Positions 49,601-57,433 of a DNA stretch of 64,000 bases are shown here, one piece after another (position 1 is the stretch's first letter; every line of letters starts with the position of its first letter). Source of the stretch: Micromonospora sp. CPCC 205371 (lineage in GTDB: Bacteria; Actinomycetota; Actinomycetes; Mycobacteriales; Micromonosporaceae); NCBI RefSeq assembly GCF_026130045.1, contig NZ_JAIBNX010000005.1:33637-97636 (forward strand), in the 5' to 3' direction. The notes under the pieces were generated by a model. The model had not been told where the DNA came from and ran no database searches. It saw only the letters and a program-made list of their open reading frames with translations. A program made the translations under genes and the position numbers.

Positions 49601-51517
49601 GACGCCGTAGCAGTTGTGTAGGGCGATGTATGCCTTTACGCGTTGGAGTTCGAGGTGGTACTCCTCCGGGTCGAGCTCGACCTCCAGTTCGCGGGCTTGG
49701 CGGCGGAGGTATTCGGCGGCTACCTGGTTGATGGCCTCGTTGAGGAACGCGCCGGAGCCGAGCGCCGGCTCGCAGATCGTCCAGTCCAGCAGCTCGCGGG
49801 CTGGTGTCACGGTGCCGTCCTGGTCCAGCCGGTACTTCAGGGCGAGCTGGACGGTGACCTCGGTCAGTGACTGGGGTGTGTAGTAGGAGGCGCTGGTCTG
49901 CCGGTCGCGGCCCGCGAGCCGGTAGACGAACTGGCCGGGGTCGTAGGTGACCCGGCTGCGTACGCCGGTGTACGGGTTCTCCTTGTAGACGAATACGTTG
50001 TCGTCATACTCCTCCACTTTGGAGGCTGGGATCATCCAGGAGCCGTCTTTGGCGTCGCCATTCTTGGCCACCTCGTAGAGTTGTTCGGTGGCGACGAAGC
50101 CGGTGTAGGACATCAGTCCCTCGTAGACCGCGCCGAGCTGGTTGATGCCCAGTTGGGCGTACGAGATGAAGCCGCCGCGCCCCTTCTTGGTGCCCTTGCT
50201 GAGCATCAGGCGGCGCAGCACCTGGTAAAGGGTCTTGTTCCGGAGCCGGGTGTCGAGCTTCGGCGCGTCGGGGTCGTCGGGGTCGCTGCCCGGCCGTGGG
50301 ATCTGCCATCCGATCAGCTTGGTCTTCTCGGGGAGGAAGAGGTCGGAGCGCAGCGGTTCGAAGCGGAGGCCGACGTCTTCGCTGTCCTTCTCCCCCGCCG
50401 TCTGGCCGGCGCGCGGCCGGTGACCGTCGTTCACCATTCGGAAGAGCAGGTCGAGCGACTCGTACAGGTGAAATCCGCCTTCGGCGGTCGGTGCCAGCCG
50501 CCGGTAGATCAGGTCGCCCAGGCGGGCGAGGCTGTAGCCCTCGACGTACTCGGGGTCGTTGACCGGCAGGACGCCCAGCTCCGGCCGTGCCTCGGCGTAG
50601 AGGAGGAAGAGGATCCGGTACAGGTACCGCAGCGCCTCCCGGCCCAGTTCCTTGGCGAGATCGTCCAGTTCCATGATCTCCTGCGGCTGGTGGCCGGCCT
50701 GCCGGATGCGGTCCAGCACCTCGTTGGCGATCAGCTCGACGGATACGCGCAGCCCTTCGCGTAGCTCGCTAGAGACGCCGACCGCGTGCTGCCGGGAGCC
50801 GGCGACCAGGTCGGCCAGCGGCTCGGTGCCGCCTTCTGCCGGCGGACGAAGCGAGTCGGCGCCGAAGAGCGCCGCGATGACGTCTAGTTCCTTGTCGTTG
50901 TTGCGGCCGTAAGCGATGTCGAGGCTGACCGCGAGGTAGCGCCCTTCACCCCAGACGCTGCGGTCGGCGAGTGTGATCACGCCACCGCTGAGAATGAGGA
51001 TGTACCGGGGCGGCTGCTCAGCGGCGAACAGCCAGGATGCCAGCTTGGCTCCGGTATCGATCACGGTGCCGTCGGCGAGGGTGACGGGGTCGAGAAGGGG
51101 GCCGGCGCCGGCCGGCTCCCGGGCGGCGGCGGTGTGCGCGGCCTCCCCCCAGGCCCGCCCGATGCTGCCGTGACCGGTGTTCTGCTCGGCGGGGGCGACC
51201 GGGATCTGGTGCTCGTGTCCGGCCCGTTCGATGGTGCGGACCTGTGGTTGCGGGTCGAAGCCGAGCCGCCGGAGGATTTCGCCATGCACCTTGCGGAGCC
51301 GTTCGGGGTCGTAGAGCTCCAGGTCGGCCAGCTCGGTTTTGGCGTTGAAGTAGTCCCGGCGCCAGCCGCGCAGCCCTGCCCGCGGAGTGAGCCGGCCACC
51401 CTTCTCATCTTCGGCCCACTGTTTGAACAAACCGCCCTTGAGTGTGGCCGGGAGCACCTCGGCGAGATAGTGCGCGGAGAGGTACTCGCCCCGGTTGGTC
51501 AATGATTCGAAACTCAT
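46604..51517 (-). CDS. Very large Eco57I-type adenine methyltransferase
   Basis: The 1637-residue protein has the N6-adenine methyltransferase motifs in gamma order: SASYYTPQSLTEVTVQLALK, motif I ICEPALGSGAFLNEAI near 585, CYGVDLNRTAVELAEVSLWL, and motif IV DLQVGNPPWVRPDWKED near 1015. About 430 residues separate motifs I and IV, much more than in simple methylases. A ~500-residue N-terminal region and a ~500-residue C-terminal region may bind DNA and other subunits. No clear nuclease motif was seen. Methylases of this size and neighbourhood resemble DrmMI of class 1 DISARM and PglX of BREX. It probably marks host DNA so that the helicases ignore it. It overlaps both neighbours by ATGA. Confidence 0.87.
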   Translation of the reverse strand: MSFESLTNRGEYLSAHYLAEVLPATLKGGLFKQWAEDEKGGRLTPRAGLRGWRRDYFNAKTELADLELYDPERLRKVHGEILRRLGFDPQPQVRTIERAGHEHQIPVAPAEQNTGHGSIGRAWGEAAHTAAAREPAGAGPLLDPVTLADGTVIDTGAKLASWLFAAEQPPRYILILSGGVITLADRSVWGEGRYLAVSLDIAYGRNNDKELDVIAALFGADSLRPPAEGGTEPLADLVAGSRQHAVGVSSELREGLRVSVELIANEVLDRIRQAGHQPQEIMELDDLAKELGREALRYLYRILFLLYAEARPELGVLPVNDPEYVEGYSLARLGDLIYRRLAPTAEGGFHLYESLDLLFRMVNDGHRPRAGQTAGEKDSEDVGLRFEPLRSDLFLPEKTKLIGWQIPRPGSDPDDPDAPKLDTRLRNKTLYQVLRRLMLSKGTKKGRGGFISYAQLGINQLGAVYEGLMSYTGFVATEQLYEVAKNGDAKDGSWMIPASKVEEYDDNVFVYKENPYTGVRSRVTYDPGQFVYRLAGRDRQTSASYYTPQSLTEVTVQLALKYRLDQDGTVTPARELLDWTICEPALGSGAFLNEAINQVAAEYLRRQARELEVELDPEEYHLELQRVKAYIALHNCYGVDLNRTAVELAEVSLWLNVMHPGLQAPWFGLHLRRGNSLIGGARRLYKPEQLADKSWLTTAPEDKPFRDGEIEPGTIHHFLLPADGWGAVAGEKEARELAPTETERLKKWRSAIRKPPSAKGKRKEPSQVARLQALAGRVEYLWQLVRQRLEISEDEIRRDIKVWGADDLPPVRQAVPREKILADLTTPGTPYWRLKTLMDVWCALWFWPLDKVGLLDGSDPVYPAGPVEVTHVKDMPVYDEPVSFELQDLFGEVAPQQLKLPTKPTGTRQYTVAEQLRKQVPLADLDDWLAFAEALIGRSDIPAGSLISDFSSLSELEDYEDVLPGLMGMDAAYRLADRFPWLQAAEGVAEQQGFFHWELTFAQAFSKGGFDLQVGNPPWVRPDWKEDVVLAECDPWFQLAAETSVGIRQKRQAALMTEPWPRAYVLGELAANAGLGASLGGAVAYPLLAGTQLDLYRAFMCRVWDHLAETGTAGLIHPDSHFSGGREGPLRAAAYHHLRLHAHFQNRRLLFPDIDWNRQYSVNIYGRSQEISFLHLSWLFDPTVVVESLTHDGSGEAPSIKHNGAWDLRPHSSRAVKVDRARLATWQRLRTEVDEPMERTPLLFPVSVVEEGAIAALTTVPRRLGMLGPRISSGFNEGKSVKDGVIRRALDRPSRWDGVILRGPQIGVATPFAKQPPNTGTYDPLIDITALAADGVPATDYVRACTPERFTAAQDLWDGRPYTESYRLAWRTMVPYNTERSLFAAIIPPGTMHIDGVHSLAMRREVDTVLAAAFWAALPLDYFLRITGLSNFKKAEARMMPAGSGNHPLAVPALLRILRLNCLTEVYADLWYRLFEPSWIGESWACEWDGLNALNRSGSGQLRGAWGMSTPLRDERARRAALVELDALVSVWLGIDASQLTALYKSRFPQLVRYEALTWFDARGEKIAEHRSAFGWKQTKETYQQLMAHLHDPKGNPPPDGYTPPFYKADRENEYRQAHAVFSKRLQDAIDAGWQPS

Positions 51518-54303
51518 GCGGCGTTCTCCGAAGGCGTGACGAGGACGGCGAGCACCCGCAACAAGGGCGTGCCTGAGGTCTCCAGACGATTCAGGAGGTC
51601 GTTCTGCTCGTCCACTGTGGCGTGAACTCGCCTACGGCGCGGGGCAGACAGCTCGTCGAGGAGACTGGCTTGTTCGAAGTGGACAAGGCGTTCGCGGTAC
51701 CGGCGCAGCGGCTCGGCGTTCGCCTCGGCCCACTCGTCGCGCTTCGCGGCGAGATGGTCGCGGGCCGCTGCGACAGCTACCGGCACCAGCTCCTGCACCG
51801 GACCGAGTTGGATCGGCGTGGCCCGGTTGACCATGGCTGGTCCGACGCCGGCGGCGACGAGCGCCTCGTCCATCGATGCGATGACCGACTGGTCCGGCAG
51901 ACCGGAGACGGCCATCCACTCGACCACGGTGGGCTGGCCAAGGCGGTTTCCGTACACGCCCTGGATCAGGAAGACTGGACCGTCCACATCGGCCTCCAGG
52001 ACCGGCGCTTGCTGGCGGCCCAGGCGGATGAGCACCTTGTCCACGAGCCAATCGATCATCGGGTGCACATCGCTCAGGAAGGCGATGTCCGGCCATACAG
52101 CCGCTTCGGCCTTGCGGGCGTCGTCAAGCTTCCGCTGCGCCAGCTTGCGGTCGAGGGTGACCCGTAGCCGCAGCTTGTCACGCTCCTCGTGCGCCTTGAG
52201 GTAGGAGCGCGGCAGATCCAGCAATCGCTGCACCAGATCGTCGGGCGCGAGGAACGTGATCAGCTCGTCCTCCCGACGCAGGTCGATGCGGTCTTCGGGC
52301 CTGTCGTCGTACAGCTCACGCAGCGCCACGTCGACGAAATCGCCGGTGGAGTCGAAAAGCTTGGGTACCCGCGCCTTCGGCACCTCGGCCGCCGCCGGAG
52401 CTTCGCCCACCGCCGCCATGAGGTCCGCGAGTACGTCGTATTCCGCCGCACCACTGGCGTACGACTCGTCCACGGTCTTGCCGGCGAGCAGGTCCTTGAC
52501 CAGGCGGTCCTCTTCCACCTTGGCGTCGTACATACCGGTGACGGCCTCGACGCTGCCGAGGCTGCGGTGGGCGACCTCCTCGCGTTCGAGCAGTTTCTCC
52601 GCGACGGTCCGGTCGTCCTTCGCATCCGGCACCTTCGAGGTGAGGATGAGCGCCCGGAACTGCGGCTGATGGCGCTGGCCGTAGCGGTCGACGCGGCCGT
52701 TGCGCTGTTCGATGCGGATCAGGCTCCAGGGAATGTCGTAGTGGATCAGGTGGTGGCACTGCTGATGCAGGTTGACGCCCTCGGACGCGACGTCACCGGT
52801 GAAAAGCAGCCGCACGGGGCTGCCTTCCGACTCGAACTCCTGCAGTACGGTCTGCTCGTCCTTGTCGGCCAGGCCGCCGTGCAGCACCCGCACGGCGGCA
52901 CTGCCGAGGCCGAGCCGTCCGGGCACCACCGTGGCGAGCCACTTGAGCGTTGGTACGCGTTCGGAGAACACCACCGCTCGTGTCGCGCTGCCCGGCTTGA
53001 CGCCGATCTCCTTGAGCTCGGTCACCAGGCGTTCGAGCTTGGCGGAGTCGTTATCGGACATGGCGGAGGACAGTTCGGCCAGGCGAGCCAGCGCGGCGTC
53101 TTCGGCGCCGGTGGCCTTCTTGCGGCGTTCGGCCACCGTCGCGGCCAGCGCAACGTGCGAGGACAGGAAGGACTTCAGCAGCGTGTACGGGAACAGCCGA
53201 TCCATGCCTCTTAACGGCTGGTCGCTCCACTTGCCAGCGAGCCACACCTCCGTCAACTCCGAGAAGATACGCTCCTCAGCGTCGGTAGCCACACAGTGCA
53301 GCGGCTGCGACGGTCCGCGGTCGGCCCAGCGGTCGCCGATCTGGTCGCGTACCTCCGGGCTTATCTTCGTCCGGCGCAGGTACAGGTGGGCGATGTCCTT
53401 GGCTTCGTAGTTCTTGGGATCGGCGATCGCGGCCGGGTCGAGCAACGAGATCAGCTCGGCGAACGACTCCTTGTCACCGTTGTGCGGAGTGGCGCTGGCC
53501 AGCAGGAGCGCGTCGGTCCGGATGGCCAGACGACGGGCCAACTCGTTGCGCTGGGTGCCCTTGTTGATCAAGTTGTGGGATTCGTCGATGACGACGACGT
53601 CCCAGTCGATCGCGTCCAGGTGGTGCCCGAACTGCCCGGCGTCCTTGAGGGTGTCGACCGAGATGATAGCCCGCTTGAAGTACGTGAACGGGTTGCGACC
53701 GGCCGGGATCTCCTGCTGGATGCGCTGGATGCCGGTCGAGTCCAGCCGCACGAGCGGGATCGCGAAGCGGGTCCACAGCTCCCGTTGGAACTGCTCCAGC
53801 ACCTGCTGCGGGGAGACCACCAGGATCCGGTCGCCGCGGCCGCGCCGGATCAGCTCGGCAAGGATCAGTCCGATCTCCAGCGTCTTGCCCAGCCCGACCA
53901 CGTCGGCGAGCAGGATTCGCGGGCGCAGCCCAGACAGCGCCAGCTCGACCGGCCGCTGCTGGTAGGTCAGCGGGTCGAGAAGGAACCGGTCGGATAGCGC
54001 CAGGCCGCGCTCCGAGCGGGGCAGCGGGGTGCGTCGCAGGACCGCCTCCAGGAAGAGCCGGCTGATCCGAAACCGCGGTGAGGTGTCCTGTACGAGGATG
54101 GTGTCTTCGGGCCGCATCGCGCGGACCTCGTCCAGGCCGGTGAAGAACGTCGCTTCCACGTCCTGGACGAACTCGGACACGCCGACGGCCTTGACCATGA
54201 CGCCGTCGTGGAGCGTCGGCTTGGCGGTGCGGACCAGCCACTCCTCGTCGCGGACCTCGATTCGGGTGCCGGGCGCGAACGAGCCCGACTCCACAGTGGT
54301 CAT
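51514..54303 (-). CDS. SNF2-family helicase (DrmD-like)
   Basis: ATG 54303 overlaps the kinase stop (ATGA) and begins MTTVESGSFAPGTRIEVRDE; an upstream ATG at 54369 lies inside the kinase gene and is rejected. The 929-residue protein has a short DNA-binding-like N-terminus and then the SNF2 core: YQQRPVELALSGLRPRILLA, Walker A DVVGLGKTLEIGLILAEL near 137, DESH in VVVIDESHNLINKGTQRNEL near 239, and helicase-C GDVASEGVNLHQQCHHLIHY with RIEQRNGRVDRYGQRHQ near 540. Its place directly before a giant Eco57I methylase is that of drmD before drmMI in class 1 DISARM. It lacks a nuclease motif. Confidence 0.88.
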   Translation of the reverse strand: MTTVESGSFAPGTRIEVRDEEWLVRTAKPTLHDGVMVKAVGVSEFVQDVEATFFTGLDEVRAMRPEDTILVQDTSPRFRISRLFLEAVLRRTPLPRSERGLALSDRFLLDPLTYQQRPVELALSGLRPRILLADVVGLGKTLEIGLILAELIRRGRGDRILVVSPQQVLEQFQRELWTRFAIPLVRLDSTGIQRIQQEIPAGRNPFTYFKRAIISVDTLKDAGQFGHHLDAIDWDVVVIDESHNLINKGTQRNELARRLAIRTDALLLASATPHNGDKESFAELISLLDPAAIADPKNYEAKDIAHLYLRRTKISPEVRDQIGDRWADRGPSQPLHCVATDAEERIFSELTEVWLAGKWSDQPLRGMDRLFPYTLLKSFLSSHVALAATVAERRKKATGAEDAALARLAELSSAMSDNDSAKLERLVTELKEIGVKPGSATRAVVFSERVPTLKWLATVVPGRLGLGSAAVRVLHGGLADKDEQTVLQEFESEGSPVRLLFTGDVASEGVNLHQQCHHLIHYDIPWSLIRIEQRNGRVDRYGQRHQPQFRALILTSKVPDAKDDRTVAEKLLEREEVAHRSLGSVEAVTGMYDAKVEEDRLVKDLLAGKTVDESYASGAAEYDVLADLMAAVGEAPAAAEVPKARVPKLFDSTGDFVDVALRELYDDRPEDRIDLRREDELITFLAPDDLVQRLLDLPRSYLKAHEERDKLRLRVTLDRKLAQRKLDDARKAEAAVWPDIAFLSDVHPMIDWLVDKVLIRLGRQQAPVLEADVDGPVFLIQGVYGNRLGQPTVVEWMAVSGLPDQSVIASMDEALVAAGVGPAMVNRATPIQLGPVQELVPVAVAAARDHLAAKRDEWAEANAEPLRRYRERLVHFEQASLLDELSAPRRRRVHATVDEQNDLLNRLETSGTPLLRVLAVLVTPSENAA

Positions 54304-55364
54304 CGGTGGGACCCCTCCTCCAATGTGGGCCTGCGAGCGTATTGGCGGCGCATCTTCTCGATCAGCCACCCGACATCCACCTGTGGCTCGGCGAGCGTCG
54401 GCGGCGCCGGTGTGTCGCTGCTCTCCGATCCGCCGAGGTCGACGTCTTCCGGATCCTGCTGCGGATCTTCGAGGTCCGGCGGGACGGTGAGTTCCATGCC
54501 GGGGTCGAAGGTCAGCTGGCTGACCTGGCGACGCCGGTCGAAGGCAGACACGCCGCCGGCGGTGGCCACCTCCAGCAGCCGGGCTCGGACCGCGTCCAGC
54601 GCGGGCCGGGCGGCCGGGTCGAACGCCAGCATCGCCCCGAGCAGCGGCGCCAGTTCGGCCGGCACGCCGGTCATGTTCGGCTGGTCATCCGGATCGGTGA
54701 TGCGCACCAGCAGCGCCCACGAGTTCGTCGACGGGTAGAGGCCGTGGCCGGTGAGTGCGAACACCAGCGTGGCGGCCAAGCCATAGATGTCGGCGGCCGA
54801 GGGCAGCTCGCGCTCGCTCTTCACCTGTTCGGGTGACATGTACGCCGGCGTACCCACGATGGCGCCTTGTTCGGTCAGGTAGCTGTCCCGGTCGCGTAGG
54901 ACTGCCAGACCGAAGTCGATCAATACCGGGCCGTCCGGGCCGAGGATGACGTTCTGCGGCTTGAGGTCCCGGTGCAGCAACCCGGCCTGGTGTACCTTTG
55001 CCAGCCCGTCGGCGAGCATCGCGCCGACCATGGCCGCGTGGGGCGCGGGCAATGGTCCTCGGGCGTCGACGTACTGCCGCATGTTGAGGCCAGGTATGTA
55101 CTCGACGGCGAGCCATGCTGGGTCGGCGGTGAGGTCGGCGTCTTCTAGCCGGGCGACCCGCGATCCGTACACCGTCTTGAGGTTTTCCACCTCCGCGGCG
55201 AATCGCTCCCGGACCGTCTGGTCGCTCACCAGGGGATGCTTGATGAGCTTGACGGCCACCCGGTCGGCGGTCGGCGACACGGCGAAGTAGACGTCTCCCA
55301 TGCCGCCCGAGCCGAGCGGTTTGACCAGCCTGTAACCCCCAACAGTGGTCAACTCCGGCGTCAT
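54300..55364 (-). CDS. Soluble Ser/Thr protein kinase (first gene of the helicase/methylase operon)
   Basis: ATG 55364 is preceded by GGGGAG five bases upstream, so it is preferred to the ATG at 55442, which adds an unstructured stretch. The 354-residue protein has the full kinase domain: PLGSGGMGDVYFAVS, Lys in RVAVKLIKHP, LLHRDLKPQNVILG, LIDFGLAVLRD and GTPAYMSPEQVKSER. A Pro/Asp/Glu-rich tail ends in VDVGWLIEKMRRQYARR. There is no membrane helix. Its stop overlaps the start of the SNF2 gene, so it is the entry gene of the chain. It may gate the system on infection or respond to a host signal; this is inference. Confidence 0.9.
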   Translation of the reverse strand: MTPELTTVGGYRLVKPLGSGGMGDVYFAVSPTADRVAVKLIKHPLVSDQTVRERFAAEVENLKTVYGSRVARLEDADLTADPAWLAVEYIPGLNMRQYVDARGPLPAPHAAMVGAMLADGLAKVHQAGLLHRDLKPQNVILGPDGPVLIDFGLAVLRDRDSYLTEQGAIVGTPAYMSPEQVKSERELPSAADIYGLAATLVFALTGHGLYPSTNSWALLVRITDPDDQPNMTGVPAELAPLLGAMLAFDPAARPALDAVRARLLEVATAGGVSAFDRRRQVSQLTFDPGMELTVPPDLEDPQQDPEDVDLGGSESSDTPAPPTLAEPQVDVGWLIEKMRRQYARRPTLEEGSHR

Positions 55365-55397
55365 GCGACTCCCCACTTCGCGGACGGTGGCTGAAGT

Positions 55398-55426
55398 ATC
55401 ACAGGTTGGGTGGATGCGGTGGTCAA
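55398..55426 (-). promoter_or_regulatory. Candidate promoter of the kinase-helicase-methylase operon
   Basis: On the minus strand TTGACC (55426-55421) is followed 17 bases later by TGTGAT (55403-55398), 34 bases before the ATG of the kinase. This fits a housekeeping sigma-type promoter with a short leader. The upstream N6-methylase gene points the same way and ends only 94 bases earlier, so read-through from it is also possible. Confidence 0.35.
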
Positions 55427-55458
55427 CCGGTTGGGACACCATGTTAGGTACATTTCGC

Positions 55459-57378
55459 TCACGGCGTCACCGGACCGTCAGGGCGAATTGCACCATTGGT
55501 CAGGCCATCCGTGGCATGGCGGATCAACTCCGCGCCAAGGGTCGCGACCGTGTGGAGCGCACGTTCAAAGGCGACGAGCCGGCGGTACGCCTCGCCGTAT
55601 GTCTGCTGGTCGGTCAGCGGGAGCCGGCGTACCTGGGCCCGCCGGACGTCAAACCGGAGCGTGCCAGACAGGCTGCTGGCCTGGCGTTCGTTGGCCGGCG
55701 CGCGCAGCTGCCCTGCCAGAAACCAGGGGTCGAGCGCGGCCGGATGCGTGCGTAGCAGGAAAAGATTGTGCCCGAGCAGCGGGCCCGCGTCGGTCACCAC
55801 GCGCGCTGTGAGCTGCCGGGCCATCATCGGCACGACCACATCACCGACGGCGACCGGAATCCGCTGACTGAGCCGGCCCGCGCCGCGACCGGACGCCTGC
55901 CGGCCTTCGAGCACATCTGGAACGGTAAGCACGGACGGCTCGCCATCCTCACCGGCCGGCTCACCGTCGTCGGCGCCGGCCGGTGCACGAAGCGGCCCGA
56001 GCAGCTCCAGCGCCCCCGCCCGCACCAGCTCAGCGACGGAAACGGCGGGCACGGTCGAGGCATCGGCAGCCGTGGTGTCGGGGACCAATCGGGGTAGTTC
56101 CTCCACGGCGGCGCGGAACCGGTCACGGGCGCGCACGAGGAGTTCGCCGGTTCGCTCGCCGGCAAAGGCCGGGCGCCGTCGTGCTGGAGTGAGGTCGACC
56201 TCGTCATCAAGCAGCTCGATGACCGGTACGGCCCAGCTCTCCTCGGGTAGATCGGTCGCGGCCTCCGACGCCGCCAGAGCCCGGAAGGCGGTCAGGACCT
56301 CAGCCTGTGTCTCCTTCAGCACCTTCCCCGGCGCCGCCGCGTCGACCAAAAGGACCGCCGGGGGTACAGGCGCGTCGGGCACTGGACGCCGCAACACCCA
56401 CAGATGCAGGGGTACGCCATGCGGTGCGGCGGCCCCTGCCGGTAGCGCCACCACCCCGCGGAGCGCACCACGGCGCAGCAGCTCGGCTCGGATGCGCCGG
56501 CCCGCCCGGCGGCTGGCGGCCGCGGGCGGCATCAAGAGCACGGCGCGACCGCCTGGGCGAAGGTGCGCGACCGCGTGCTGCACCCACGCCAACTCCGGCT
56601 CCGTACGCGGCGGCGAACCGTACTCCCAGCGGGGGTCGTAGCCGAGCTCCTGCTGCCCCCAGTTGGTGACGCCGAACGGCGGGCTGCACACGACCGCATC
56701 GACGCGACGGTCCACGAAGGCATCAGCCCGCAGTGAGTCGCCGCTGCGCACCTCACCGTCGGCGCCATGCAGGGCGAGCCACAGCCCGGTGAGCCGCGCG
56801 AGCTGTTCGTCGATCTCCTGCCCGTATGCGATGCCACACCCGGCCCGGACGGCCGCCCGGAGGATGCCGCCTGACCCACACGCGGGATCGAGAACGGCGC
56901 CGGTACCTGCCCCAGCCAGCCCCACCATGAGATCGGCCAGCTCATCTGGCGTGGCACGAAGACGTGCCCGTCGCCACAGTTCGTCGAAGAGCGCTTGGGC
57001 GCCTAGTTCGTCAGCGAGGGCGCCCACCTCGCGCAGCGGACCGCGCTCGGCCGTCTCACGCTGCTCGCCTCGCTCGCGCTCAAGCAGATGGGCGCCGACC
57101 GCCGCCAGGGTGGCGGCGTGGTTGCCGCCCGCCGTGGCCAGCCGCTGCCACAGCTTGTCCATCTTTGACAGCTCCGGCAGCTTCCCTTGCTCGCGGAGCC
57201 ACCGCTCGACCTCGCCAAGGTCGAACTCAGGGCTGGTCGCTGTTCCCCCGATCGGAGCTGGGAAGTCGGCGTGCCGCTTGCGCCAGTTGCTGACCGCAGC
57301 GCGGCCGACGCCGGCAAGCCGCGCGATCTCCGCCGCTGTGGTGGTCGGGTTGTTCTGCACCACAGCAGTGTTACACAC
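55459..57378 (-). CDS. N6-adenine DNA methyltransferase with N-terminal helix-turn-helix (HsdM-like)
   Basis: The 639-residue protein begins with a DNA-binding helix-turn-helix (TTAAEIARLAGVGRAAVSNW, then FDLGEVERWLREQG). The HsdM-like catalytic domain follows: motif I AVLDPACGSGGILRAAV near 166, AYGQEIDEQLARLTGLWLAL, and motif IV VVCSPPFGVTNW near 230, an S-P-P-F variant of NPPF. The C-terminal third contains DVVVPMMARQLTARVV and WFLAGQLRAPANERQASSLS, which resembles a type I specificity (HsdS) half-domain. It may thus be a fused methylase with its own target recognition. GTG 57378 or GTG 57363 could be the start. It precedes the kinase by 94 bases on the same strand and could be part of the same defence unit. 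Confidence 0.82.
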   Translation of the reverse strand: MCNTAVVQNNPTTTAAEIARLAGVGRAAVSNWRKRHADFPAPIGGTATSPEFDLGEVERWLREQGKLPELSKMDKLWQRLATAGGNHAATLAAVGAHLLERERGEQRETAERGPLREVGALADELGAQALFDELWRRARLRATPDELADLMVGLAGAGTGAVLDPACGSGGILRAAVRAGCGIAYGQEIDEQLARLTGLWLALHGADGEVRSGDSLRADAFVDRRVDAVVCSPPFGVTNWGQQELGYDPRWEYGSPPRTEPELAWVQHAVAHLRPGGRAVLLMPPAAASRRAGRRIRAELLRRGALRGVVALPAGAAAPHGVPLHLWVLRRPVPDAPVPPAVLLVDAAAPGKVLKETQAEVLTAFRALAASEAATDLPEESWAVPVIELLDDEVDLTPARRRPAFAGERTGELLVRARDRFRAAVEELPRLVPDTTAADASTVPAVSVAELVRAGALELLGPLRAPAGADDGEPAGEDGEPSVLTVPDVLEGRQASGRGAGRLSQRIPVAVGDVVVPMMARQLTARVVTDAGPLLGHNLFLLRTHPAALDPWFLAGQLRAPANERQASSLSGTLRFDVRRAQVRRLPLTDQQTYGEAYRRLVAFERALHTVATLGAELIRHATDGLTNGAIRPDGPVTP

Positions 57379-57397
57379 CCGTCAAGCACGATGTCTG

Positions 57398-57426
57398 TTG
57401 ACAGGGTTCACAAACGCTGTTGTCAT
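57398..57426 (+). promoter_or_regulatory. Candidate promoter giving a leaderless transcript
   Basis: TTGACA (57398-57403), a 17-base spacer, and TGTCAT (57421-57426) lie just before the GTG at 57434. Transcription would begin about seven bases after the -10 box, that is at the start codon itself. No ribosome site precedes the GTG. Leaderless mRNAs are common in actinobacteria, so the two observations support each other. Confidence 0.45.
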
Positions 57427-57433
57427 TGAGAGC

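Noticed and set aside
40194-54303. A canonical class 1 DISARM locus
   Set aside because: The SNF2-methylase order fits, but the DUF1998 helicase is one 2137-residue chain, no separate drmB is present and no PLD-type drmC is found.
34777-57378. BREX or Pgl system
   Set aside because: A kinase and large methylase are present, but there is no PglZ phosphatase, PglY/BrxC ATPase or BrxL-like gene.
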